NCBI GenBank assembly: GCA_027451305.1
Contig: DAIDJQ010000186.1
Span: forward strand, 1 to 7,864
From: Cellulomonas sp.
Lineage (GTDB): Bacteria; Actinomycetota; Actinomycetes; Actinomycetales; Cellulomonadaceae
DNA: 7,864 bases
Direction of reading: 5' to 3'
Part shown: positions 1 to 7,618 of the stretch, piece by piece
Layout of the letters: the number at the start of each line of letters is the position of its first letter
Position numbering within the stretch: the stretch's first letter is position 1
Notes under the pieces: model-generated
Databases searched by the model: none
What the model saw: the letters and a program-made list of their open reading frames with translations, nothing else
Told to the model about the DNA's origin: nothing
Translations under genes and position numbers: made by a program

Positions 1-31
1 GACGGCGGACCCCGCCGAAGCTGCGCGCCAT
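1..31 (-). CDS. Putative tyrosine-type site-specific integrase, N-terminal fragment (runs off left edge)
   Basis: Only ten codons are in the window, reading MARSFGGVRR from an ATG at 31. This N-terminus resembles the opening of many actinobacterial phage and ICE tyrosine integrases, which often begin with a short MAR-type leader followed by a basic stretch that starts the arm-binding domain; that resemblance is from memory. A GGAG Shine-Dalgarno-like motif (plus-strand 41-44) lies 9 nt upstream of the ATG, and I see no better in-frame start upstream. Context is the stronger argument: the gene begins 176 bp beyond the 3' end of a tRNA-Gly, the classic target of such enzymes, and a cluster of short direct repeats lies between them. 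No catalytic residue (R...HxxR...Y) is visible because the rest of the gene is outside the window, so the call is tentative. Confidence 0.45.
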   Translation of the reverse strand, partial: MARSFGGVRR

Positions 32-207
32 GATCCCCCGCTCCGGGCGGCCGTCTTCATAGCCAGTCGCCCTCTGCCCGTGGAACCGAGTTGGAACCGA
101 AGCGGGCTGAAACGAGCGTAGAACGGCCCGCGTGGAACCGAAAGGGAGCCTGTGCTGGAGGGCTCAGACCGAGGTCGATATCGCATCTGACCTGCGGAAA
201 TACGGAG
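32..207. other. Candidate attachment-site arm region between tRNA-Gly and integrase
   Basis: This 176-bp stretch holds no convincing gene and is visibly less GC-rich than the rest of the window. It lies directly 3' of the tRNA-Gly and directly 5' of the putative integrase. It contains three direct copies of TGGAACCGA. Integrated elements that use tRNA genes keep the att core at the tRNA 3' end, with integrase arm sites in the adjacent DNA, which fits. The core duplication that would prove it should lie at the other end of the element, outside the window. Confidence 0.4.
81..141. repeat. Three direct copies of TGGAACCGA (TCGGTTCCA on the other strand)
   Basis: Exact copies of the 9-mer lie at 81-89, 92-100 and 133-141. 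Start-to-start spacings are 11 and 41 bp, close to one and four helical turns, so all three would present the same DNA face to a bound protein. Two copies (92-100, 133-141) extend by one more A. Position between a tRNA gene and a putative integrase suggests integrase arm-type or excisionase binding sites; the repeat is seen directly, the role is inferred. Confidence 0.6.
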
Positions 208-1968
<1,761 letters not shown>

Positions 1969-2157
1969 TCAGTGGCTGCCTCGCAGCACCATCCGCATGA
2001 TCCGCCCGTTGAACACCACGAACCGGGCGAGCTGGTACGGGATGCTCCGGCGTCGGCGCAGGGTCCCGGTGGTCGGCAGGGGCGCCCTGGTCAGGTCGGC
2101 GACCGGTTGACGGCCGGCGGCCCGGTCGTCGGGCTGCTGAGAGCTCGAGCTCGTCAT
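1969..2157 (-). CDS. Small basic protein of unknown function, coupled to the SQR-like gene (62 aa)
   Basis: I do not recognise this family. The first half (about residues 1-32) is polar and disordered-looking (serine, glutamine, proline, arginine). The second half has a basic patch RRRR near residue 35, followed by IPYQLARFVVFNGRIMRMVLRG, a segment that would form an amphipathic, positively charged helix suited to lying on a membrane surface or a partner protein. It is too polar for a transmembrane helix. The case for a real gene is positional: the ATG at 2157 lies 3 bp after the TGA of the flavoprotein, with GGAG in the last codons of that gene as ribosome site, so translation is probably coupled. 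The stop is followed by a strong stem-loop. A role as an accessory or membrane-tethering subunit of the neighbouring oxidoreductase is inference only. Confidence 0.7.
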   Translation of the reverse strand: MTSSSSQQPDDRAAGRQPVADLTRAPLPTTGTLRRRRSIPYQLARFVVFNGRIMRMVLRGSH

Positions 2158-2160
2158 GTC

Positions 2161-3630
2161 TCACTCCGGGATCAGGAACCAGCCAGGGCGGCCCTTGGCC
2201 TTGTAGATGAACAGGAAGTGCAGCATCAGCTTGACCCAGTGCCCGCTGAGCCCGATCTCGCCGCGGGTGTCGCGCAGCACGCGGCCCGTGGGGTAGCGGC
2301 TGTAGTCCGGCACGATCGGCATCATCGTGATCGCCGCCGCCGACCCGGTGCGCAGGTTCGAACCGGCCGAGGCGACGCAGGCCGCGCCCATGTCCGCCAT
2401 CGACGCCCGGTGCGGCTGCGCGGACGGGCCCTTGCGGATCCGGTCCACGATCGTCAGCGCCACCGTCTTGCCGATCACCCCGGACGGCATCCCGGTGCGC
2501 GGGGGCGACGGCGCGATCACCGTGCCGTTGGCACTCTTCCGGGGCCGGGAGATCGGGTGCGGGGGGGCGAACGCGATGCCCACGGCGAAGACGTTGTCGT
2601 AGCCCGGCACCTGGTACGTCTGCGGCCAGTCCGCCGCCCGCCAGTCCTCGTAGGGCCGGGGCGTGTAGTCGGCGTCGACCTTCATGAACCCGCTCGGGGC
2701 GAACAGCCCGGCAGTGATGTCGTTGCCGTCCCGGTCGTAGGCGGTGAGGCCGACGCCGCCGAACGGGGGCAGCAGCATGGCGAAGTCGAAGGCCAGGCTG
2801 TGGTGCTCGCCGTCGAGCGTCTCGTAGTGCACGACGCCCTCCTCGACCCGCTCCACGTGGGCGCCGAGGATGGGCTCGACGCCCCGTTCCCGGAACAGCG
2901 AGGACGTCCACAGCTCGCTGGAGGTCTGGAAGCCCAGGTCGTCGAACGTCATCCCGTCGACACCGAAGTCGCCGAGGTTGGCCTCGTTGGTCAGGTAGTA
3001 CAGCGTGGCCCGGTCCCGGACGCCGGCGTCGCGCAGCACGTGGTCGACGTTGAAGACGTACTCGAAGGCCGCACCCTCGCACGTGCAGGTGCCGTGCCCC
3101 ATCCCGACGACGAGGGTCTGCTCCTGGCCCGCCTCCAGCTTCTGCACCACCTCGCTCAGGGCGCGTGCGGCCTGTGTCGCGTGGTCGGCGGTGCAGACGG
3201 AGACCGTGTGCCCGTCCGGGCCGAGGCCCTCGGTGGCCTCGAAGCGGAGCCTGGGGCCGGTGGCGTTGACCAGGTAGTCGTAGCGCAGGCGCTCCTCCTG
3301 GCCCGCCCTGCCCTGACCGGTGTAGACGATGTCGACGGCGCCGCGCGGGTCGTCGAGGTCGCCGGACGGCCGGATGGCGACCGCCTTCGCCTGGCGGAAG
3401 TCGATGCCCCTCTTCCGGTAGACGGGCTCGAGCGGGAAGACGACCTGCTCCTTGCCCATCTTGCCGACGCCGACCCAGATGTTGGACGGGATCCAGTTCC
3501 ACCGGGAGTTGGGCGACACCACGGTCACGGTGTGCTCGTGGCCGAGCGCCTTGGGGCCGAGGAGCCGCGCCAGGTGCAACGCGGCGGTGTGCCCGGAGAT
3601 CCCGGCGCCGAGTACGACGATGTCAGCCAT
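2161..3630 (-). CDS. Sulfide:quinone oxidoreductase-like FAD-dependent oxidoreductase (489 aa)
   Basis: This is a two-dinucleotide-domain flavoprotein of the SQR/NDH-2 superfamily. The FAD fold opens at once (VVLGAGISG, residues 5-13). The YDYLVNATGP segment (117-126) and VCTADHA (145-151) follow, then the second Rossmann-type segment with TCTCEGAAFEY (181-191). The C-terminus (HWVKLMLHFLFIYKAKGRPG, 464-483) looks like the amphipathic membrane-docking helices of SQR, so it probably sits on the inner membrane face and passes electrons to quinone. C146 and C184 appear to match two of the three redox cysteines of classical SQR. At the expected third site, in FAVGIAFAPP (348-357), there is alanine, so sulfide as substrate is uncertain. 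Start at 3630 is fixed by the dinucleotide motif and a GAAGGGG ribosome site about 6 nt upstream. The length is somewhat greater than typical SQR. Confidence 0.85.
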   Translation of the reverse strand: MADIVVLGAGISGHTAALHLARLLGPKALGHEHTVTVVSPNSRWNWIPSNIWVGVGKMGKEQVVFPLEPVYRKRGIDFRQAKAVAIRPSGDLDDPRGAVDIVYTGQGRAGQEERLRYDYLVNATGPRLRFEATEGLGPDGHTVSVCTADHATQAARALSEVVQKLEAGQEQTLVVGMGHGTCTCEGAAFEYVFNVDHVLRDAGVRDRATLYYLTNEANLGDFGVDGMTFDDLGFQTSSELWTSSLFRERGVEPILGAHVERVEEGVVHYETLDGEHHSLAFDFAMLLPPFGGVGLTAYDRDGNDITAGLFAPSGFMKVDADYTPRPYEDWRAADWPQTYQVPGYDNVFAVGIAFAPPHPISRPRKSANGTVIAPSPPRTGMPSGVIGKTVALTIVDRIRKGPSAQPHRASMADMGAACVASAGSNLRTGSAAAITMMPIVPDYSRYPTGRVLRDTRGEIGLSGHWVKLMLHFLFIYKAKGRPGWFLIPE

Positions 3631-3670
3631 GACGACCCCTTCGAGGCGGGCTCACGTGCGTGGTTCGTCT

Positions 3671-3688
3671 GTCGCCGGGCGCGGCGAC
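3671..3688 (-). other. Perfect 7-bp stem-loop in the gap between the GT87-like and SQR-like genes
   Basis: GTCGCCG (3671-3677) and CGGCGAC (3682-3688) form a perfect stem with a 4-nt loop. It lies 105 bp past the mannosyltransferase stop and 41 bp before the SQR-like start, both on the minus strand. It could end the upstream transcript or sit in the 5' leader of the flavoprotein mRNA; there is no T-tract to decide. A TAGTTT -10-like hexamer (plus-strand 3735-3740) lies upstream but has no matching -35. Confidence 0.35.
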
Positions 3689-3792
3689 GGCCTCGTCCGA
3701 GCGGTGCGGCTCGTCGTGCGGGCCGCACCCTTGAAAACTAGCGCGTCAGGTCCGGAGCCGGCGGCACCACGTCGAGCCGACGCCGTCAGGCT

Positions 3793-5223
3793 TCACCGCA
3801 CGGGCGCGGAATGGCCACCGCTGGACAGGAACAGCGCGAGGATCACGGTCACCAGGGTGAGCCAGCGCGTCATCTTGTTGCGCGGCACCTGGCTCAGCGC
3901 CACCCAGGCCACCGCCGTGTACCAGGCGAACACCCACGGGGCGACCAGGATCCACGCGTAGACCAGCACGAACGGTGCCACCACCTCGCGCGGCTGGTCC
4001 TCGTGGATCCGCTGGTTGAGGAACCAGGCGACGACCAGGAGAGCGAAGGGCCAGAGCAGGCTGATGGCCGACATCATCGCGCCCTGGCTGGCGCCGAGCG
4101 CCTGCCCCACCAGCTCGACCAGCCGCCACGGGGACGGCCAGGTGACGAGCTGCAACCCGCCCACCAGCGGCTTCACCGCGGCGGTCCCGTAGAAGCTGTA
4201 CTGCAGCACGAGGGTGACGACGGCCGCTGCCGACATCCTGGAGAGCCGGCCCCACTCGCGCCGCTGCAGCAGCGGCCAGGCCAGGCCCACCCCGATCAGC
4301 ACGGCGGAGATCTTCACACCGCTGCCGAGACCGACGAGGACGCCGGCGAGCACGTCGCCCCAGCGCGAGGCCATCTTGCGGGCGACCTGGATCGCACCGA
4401 GCGCGGCAGCGGCGACCAGGGTGTCGAGGTGGCCGCCGCCGACCAGCGCGAGGATCAGCACCGGGTTGGCGGTCCAGAAGAGCGTCGCACGCACCGGGTC
4501 GTCGGAGGTGCGCAGCAGCAGGACCCCGACGCCGAGGAACACCACGCCGTTGAGGATCATCCAGGCCAGGATCGTGGTGGCGACGTGGCTGCCGCCGATC
4601 CGGGCGGCGAACGACTGGAGCAACGTGGCGACCGGGCCGTAGACGGACGGCTGCGCCTTCCACATCTGGCCGACGGGGTCGGTGTACGCCGGCTCGCCCC
4701 AGGCCTGCGGGCTGGTCACGTACGGGGAGCCGCCCTGCGCGGCGATGCGGCCGTACGCCGCGTAGCTGGCCACGTCGGACGAGCCGATCGGTGTGAGGCA
4801 CACCATGATGCCGACGACGACGGTGCTGGCCAGCAGCAGGTGACGGGGGTTGGGCCGCCAGCCCTTGCTGTTGGCCCAGATCATCCCGGCGAGCCCGAGG
4901 CCCGCCAGGATCTCGGCCGCGTACAGCATGAGGCTGGCCAGGACGGTCTGCCCGGAGAGCGAAGGAAGCCTCGTCAAGGGCAGCCGTACGCCGATGGCCT
5001 CCGCGTTGGGCGCGGTCGCGCCGAGCAGCATGCCGAGCAGCACCCCGGTGCCGGCGAGCGCGACGGCGACCCGGGGGTCCGCCACCCAGCTCGCGGTCAG
5101 GGCTCGCACCAGGGCGTTCATCCGTCGCGAGACGGGACCGGGCGGGCGGTCCAGCGGCCCGGGCCGCGGCGGACGCCCGGCGGAGGCTGCAGGATCGGCC
5201 GAGCGGGCGGACTCGCGGGACAC
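3793..5223 (-). CDS. GT-C polyprenol-phosphomannose mannosyltransferase, GT87/MptB-like (476 aa)
   Basis: This is an integral membrane glycosyltransferase, probably moving mannose from a polyprenyl-phosphate donor to a lipoglycan or mannan on the outer face of the membrane. About a dozen hydrophobic segments run from residue 52 to the C-terminus. The first external loop carries GSSDVASYAAYGRIAAQG (147-164). D150 is the likely catalytic acid of the GT-C fold, and the SYAAYGR signature followed by SVYGPVATL (193-201) is what I associate with the MptA/MptB and DUF2029 families. Residues 1-34 are a disordered arginine/proline-rich cytoplasmic tail. The GTG at 5223 is chosen because GGAGGT lies 8 nt upstream; an internal ATG at 5121 (residue 35) lacks this. 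Which linkage is made cannot be read from the sequence, and an arabinan- or carotenoid-directed relative is possible. It appears to be monocistronic. Confidence 0.85.
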   Translation of the reverse strand: MSRESARSADPAASAGRPPRPGPLDRPPGPVSRRMNALVRALTASWVADPRVAVALAGTGVLLGMLLGATAPNAEAIGVRLPLTRLPSLSGQTVLASLMLYAAEILAGLGLAGMIWANSKGWRPNPRHLLLASTVVVGIMVCLTPIGSSDVASYAAYGRIAAQGGSPYVTSPQAWGEPAYTDPVGQMWKAQPSVYGPVATLLQSFAARIGGSHVATTILAWMILNGVVFLGVGVLLLRTSDDPVRATLFWTANPVLILALVGGGHLDTLVAAAALGAIQVARKMASRWGDVLAGVLVGLGSGVKISAVLIGVGLAWPLLQRREWGRLSRMSAAAVVTLVLQYSFYGTAAVKPLVGGLQLVTWPSPWRLVELVGQALGASQGAMMSAISLLWPFALLVVAWFLNQRIHEDQPREVVAPFVLVYAWILVAPWVFAWYTAVAWVALSQVPRNKMTRWLTLVTVILALFLSSGGHSAPVR

Positions 5224-5439
5224 CTGGCCAAACCTCCACGGGCGAAAGAAACCTGGCCGGGAATGCCGGGGCGCGTACAGCGACCTCGTGGACCGCGCCT
5301 GACCGGCTGCTGCTCCCGTCGGTCAGTGCGTCGCGGACAACCGGCGGGCGATCATCGATCGTCGACGACGATACCTTCCCCGGTCGACCGCGACGCGCAT
5401 CGCAGGTCCTGTCCGCGTCCGGCAGCCGCCTGCCGTCGG

Positions 5440-5468
5440 GCGACATACCTCTGCATCAGAGGTAAACT
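5440..5468 (+). promoter_or_regulatory. Promoter of the marR-ABC operon, apparently leaderless
   Basis: A -35 hexamer GCGACA (5440-5445, 4 of 6 to TTGACA) and a -10 hexamer TAAACT (5463-5468, 4 of 6 to TATAAT and a TAnnnT match) are separated by exactly 17 bp. The -10 ends 6 nt before the marR ATG, so transcription should begin at or within a base or two of the A of the start codon. That is the usual geometry of leaderless actinobacterial mRNAs. The GAGGG just before the ATG is too close to act as a ribosome site. Confidence 0.65.
5446..5464. promoter_or_regulatory. Perfect 19-bp inverted repeat, likely MarR operator
   Basis: TACCTCTG, spacer CAT, CAGAGGTA: two perfectly complementary 8-bp arms. 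It occupies the whole spacer between the -35 and -10 hexamers and covers the first two bases of the -10, so a dimeric winged-helix regulator bound here would block RNA polymerase. Size and symmetry are typical of MarR-family operators, and the site is 10 bp upstream of a marR gene, so autorepression is the natural reading. Confidence 0.75.
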
Positions 5469-5474
5469 GAGGGC

Positions 5475-5996
5475 ATGTCGCTCCCGGTGATGGCCGCACC
5501 AGCGGTCGCCGCAACCGACCTCGACCTGGCCGACGAGCTGTTCGCGGCAGTCGGCCAGCTTCGTCGGCACGCCCGTCGGCTCGGCGGCGGACCGCTGCCG
5601 GCCGTGACGCTCTCAGGCGCCCAGCTCGAGCTGGTGCGGCTCGTGCGTCGCAGGCCTGGTCTGTCGGTGGCCGAGGCAGCGACCGAGCTCGCCCTCGCCG
5701 CGAACACCGTCTCGACGCTCGTGGGCCAGCTGGTCGAGGCACGCGTCCTGACGCGAGACGCGGATCCGCAGGACCGTCGCGTCGCGCGGCTCACCCTGAC
5801 CACCCCCGCACGGGAGAGCGTCGAACGATGGCGCGACCGCCGGGCGACTGAAGGCGCGCGGGCCATCGCCGCCCTGACCCCGTCCGAGCGGGCGGCCCTC
5901 GAGCTGACGGTGCCGGTCATCGCCCGACTAGCCGGTGCGATCGGCGCCGGACCCGCCGACGAGGACGCCACGACGGGCGGGCACCGCGATGACTGA
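5475..5996 (+). CDS. MarR-family transcriptional regulator (173 aa)
   Basis: This is a cytoplasmic, probably dimeric, winged-helix repressor. An N-terminal helix (about 15-37) and a C-terminal helical region (about 112-160) would form the dimer interface. The DNA-binding part runs from LSGAQLELVRLV (46-57) through the recognition helix region LSVAEAATELALAANTVSTL (63-82). The wing has DPQDRRVARLTLT (97-109) with the D-x-R pattern (D100, R102) typical of MarR proteins. There is no cysteine, so cysteine-based oxidant sensing of the OhrR type is excluded; the ligand is unknown. The ATG at 5475 is supported by the promoter 6 nt upstream. Its last 8 bp overlap the ABC ATPase start. MarR regulators at the head of drug-exporter operons usually respond to the exported compound, which fits here. 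Confidence 0.93.
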   Translation: MSLPVMAAPAVAATDLDLADELFAAVGQLRRHARRLGGGPLPAVTLSGAQLELVRLVRRRPGLSVAEAATELALAANTVSTLVGQLVEARVLTRDADPQDRRVARLTLTTPARESVERWRDRRATEGARAIAALTPSERAALELTVPVIARLAGAIGAGPADEDATTGGHRDD

Positions 5997-6786
5997 GGCC
6001 GTCTCGTTGAGCCATGTCAGCTACCGCTTCGGGGACCACGTCGCGGTCGACGACCTCTCCCTCGAGATCCACCCCGGTGAGATCTTCGGGCTGCTCGGGC
6101 CCAACGGCGCGGGCAAGACGACGACGATCCGCCTGCTCAACACGCTGCTGCCCCTGCAGGACGGTGACGTGCGGGTGTACGGCCACGACCTGCGACACGA
6201 GGCGATGGCGGTGCGGCGACGCCTCGGCTACGTCCCCCAGCAGCTGTCGATCGAGGCGGCGCTGACCGGTCGCGAGAACGTGATGTGGTTCGCGCGGCTC
6301 TTCGACGTCCCACGCGGCGAGCGAGCAGCCCGCGTCGACGAGGTCCTCGCGATGGTGGACCTCACGGACGTCGCCGGACGGCTGGCGTCCACCTACTCCG
6401 GTGGGATGGTCCGCCGCCTGGAGCTCGCGCAGGCACTGGTCAACCGGCCCGCTCTGCTCGTCCTCGACGAGCCGACCGTCGGCCTGGACCCGGTGGCCCG
6501 GGACAGCGTGTGGGCGCGCGTCGGCGAGATGCGTCAGCACTACGGCACGACGGTGCTGCTGACGACGCACTACATGGAGGAGGCCGACGCGCTCTGCGAC
6601 CGGGTGGCGCTGATGCACCTGGGCCGCCTGCGCGCCGTCGGGACACCCGACCAGCTCAAGGCCGACCTCGGCGAGACGGCCACGCTCGAGGACGTCTTCC
6701 GTGTGTTCACCGGCGAGGTCCTCGCCGGTGACGAGAGAGGAGGCCTGCGCGATGTCCGCAGCGCCCGCCGCAGCAGCACCCGCTGA
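5989..6786 (+). CDS. ABC transporter ATPase, DrrA/NodI-like exporter type (265 aa)
   Basis: This is the nucleotide-binding subunit of an ABC-2 exporter, acting at the cytoplasmic face of the membrane. All motifs are intact: Walker A GPNGAGKTT (37-45), Q-loop Q84 in YVPQQ, signature YSGGM (136-140), Walker B LLVLDEP (156-162) with catalytic E161, D-loop GLDP (165-168) and switch H194 in TTHYMEEAD. The TTHYMEEAD and LDEPTVGLDP forms and the short C-terminus are characteristic of the daunorubicin-resistance (DrrA) group, though substrate cannot be inferred from the ATPase. The start at 5989 (MTEAVSLSHVSYRFG) gives the normal family N-terminus and overlaps the marR stop by 8 bp, implying translational coupling; an upstream in-frame ATG at 5935 would add an unlikely proline/arginine-rich leader inside marR. 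The ATPase 3' end overlaps the permease by 35 bp. Confidence 0.95.
   Translation: MTEAVSLSHVSYRFGDHVAVDDLSLEIHPGEIFGLLGPNGAGKTTTIRLLNTLLPLQDGDVRVYGHDLRHEAMAVRRRLGYVPQQLSIEAALTGRENVMWFARLFDVPRGERAARVDEVLAMVDLTDVAGRLASTYSGGMVRRLELAQALVNRPALLVLDEPTVGLDPVARDSVWARVGEMRQHYGTTVLLTTHYMEEADALCDRVALMHLGRLRAVGTPDQLKADLGETATLEDVFRVFTGEVLAGDERGGLRDVRSARRSSTR
6735..6743 (+). promoter_or_regulatory. Ribosome binding site of the ABC-2 permease
   Basis: GAGAGGAGG ends 8 nt before the ATG at 6752 and lies inside the ATPase reading frame. It is the strongest Shine-Dalgarno in the operon and decides the permease start over an upstream in-frame ATG at 6701. Confidence 0.8.
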
Positions 6787-7573
6787 CCAGACCTGGACCT
6801 CGGTCCGCGGGCCGCGCCTGCTGGCCTCCAGGGTCGCCACGTTCTGCCTGGTCGAGCTGCAGAAGCTGCGGCACGACCGCACCGAGCTGATCACCCGGGC
6901 GGTCCAACCGGTCCTGTGGCTCGTCATCTTCGGCGAGACGTTCAGCCGGATCCGGGCCATCCCCACCGGGAACGTGCCCTACCTGGACTACCTCGCACCG
7001 GGCATCATCGCCCAGTCGGCCCTGTTCGTCGCGATCTTCTACGGCATCCAGATCATCTGGGAGCGCGACGCCGGCATCCTCACCAAGCTGCTGGTCACGC
7101 CGACGCCGCGGTCGGCCCTCGTGGCGGGCAAGGCGTTCGCCGCCGGCGTGCGGGCCCTCGCCCAGGCCGTCGTCGTGCTCGTCGTCGCCGCACTCCTCGG
7201 CGTCGCGCTCACCTGGAACCCGTTGCGGCTGCTCGCCGTCGTGGTCGTGGTCGTCCTCGGTGCCGCGTTCTTCTCCTGCCTGTCGATGACCATCGCCGGG
7301 ATCGTGCTGAAGCGCGACCGGCTGATGGGCATCGGGCAGGCGATCACCATGCCCTTGTTCTTCGCCTCCAACGCCCTGTACCCGATCGCGATCATGCCCA
7401 CCTGGCTGCAGGTGCTCAGCAAGGTCAACCCGCTCAGCTACCAGGTCTCGGCCCTGCGCGGCCTGCTGCTCGGCACGCCGACGACCTACTGGCTCGACTT
7501 CGCGGTGCTCGGGGGTGCCGCCGTCGTCGGGATCCTCACGTCGGCGGCGCTCCTGGGCAGGCTGTCCCGGTAG
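6752..7573 (+). CDS. ABC-2 type exporter permease, DrrB-like (273 aa)
   Basis: This is the membrane subunit that pairs with the ATPase encoded just upstream. The cytoplasmic N-terminus (about 45 residues, alanine-rich at first) is followed by six hydrophobic segments at roughly 48-66, 80-103, 128-150, 158-188, 192-215 and 245-268. The stretch between segments 2 and 3, IWERDAGILTKLLVTPTPR, is the conserved ABC-2 coupling region. The LSKVNPLSYQVSALRGLLLG segment before the last membrane helix is the usual ABC-2 C-terminal signature. The length is normal for DrrB-type permeases. The start at 6752 is set by GGAGG 8 nt upstream; the gene begins 35 bp inside the ATPase gene, so the two are co-translated. 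The exporter likely works as a homodimer of each subunit. Substrate is unknown; a hydrophobic drug or lipid-like compound is typical for the family. Confidence 0.94.
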   Translation: MSAAPAAAAPADQTWTSVRGPRLLASRVATFCLVELQKLRHDRTELITRAVQPVLWLVIFGETFSRIRAIPTGNVPYLDYLAPGIIAQSALFVAIFYGIQIIWERDAGILTKLLVTPTPRSALVAGKAFAAGVRALAQAVVVLVVAALLGVALTWNPLRLLAVVVVVVLGAAFFSCLSMTIAGIVLKRDRLMGIGQAITMPLFFASNALYPIAIMPTWLQVLSKVNPLSYQVSALRGLLLGTPTTYWLDFAVLGGAAVVGILTSAALLGRLSR

Positions 7574-7589
7574 TCACGGCGCCGAGGAG

Positions 7590-7618
7590 CTGAGCCGGGG
7601 CGGCCGGCAGCCGCTCAG
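7590..7618. terminator. Stem-loop between convergent genes, possible bidirectional terminator
   Basis: CTGAGC (7590-7595) pairs perfectly with GCTCAG (7613-7618), extended by GG/CC after a one-base bulge, with a GC-rich loop that can pair further. It lies 16 bp past the permease stop and covers the stop codon of the opposing dehydrogenase. There is no T-tract on either strand. A second perfect hairpin, CGTGGCGC/GCGCCACG at 7630-7637 and 7640-7647, lies just beyond. Confidence 0.45.

Larger units (their letters stand above)
5224..5474. other. 251-bp divergent intergenic region between the mannosyltransferase and marR
   Basis: Besides the marR promoter and operator at its right end, this region contains a 7-bp inverted repeat CTGACCG (5299-5305)/CGGTCAG (5320-5326) with a 14-nt loop, and two 10-bp palindromes, TCGTCGACGA (5359-5368) and CGGTCGACCG (5381-5390). 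I find no convincing promoter for the mannosyltransferase on the minus strand; its mRNA leader is probably long, with the 5299-5326 repeat either an operator or a leader hairpin. No small gene is supported. Confidence 0.45.

Noticed and set aside
32..60. Minus-strand ATG at 60 as a small excisionase-like gene overlapping the integrase start
   Set aside because: Its frame reads into the integrase in a different phase with no motif and no ribosome site, and too little of it is visible to support.
5371..5379. ATACCTTCC as a second half-site for the MarR regulator
   Set aside because: It matches only one arm of the 5446-5464 operator partially and has no inverted partner; a single degenerate half-site is expected by chance.
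3746..5446. Minus-strand open frame of 566 codons overlapping the mannosyltransferase
   Set aside because: It reads the same strand in another frame, giving a soluble arginine-rich sequence with no motif, while the 3793-5223 frame gives clear membrane segments and the GT-C signature.
5917..6966. Minus-strand open frame of 349 codons across the ABC ATPase
   Set aside because: It is antisense to an ATPase with all Walker, signature and switch motifs intact; its translation has no recognisable domain.
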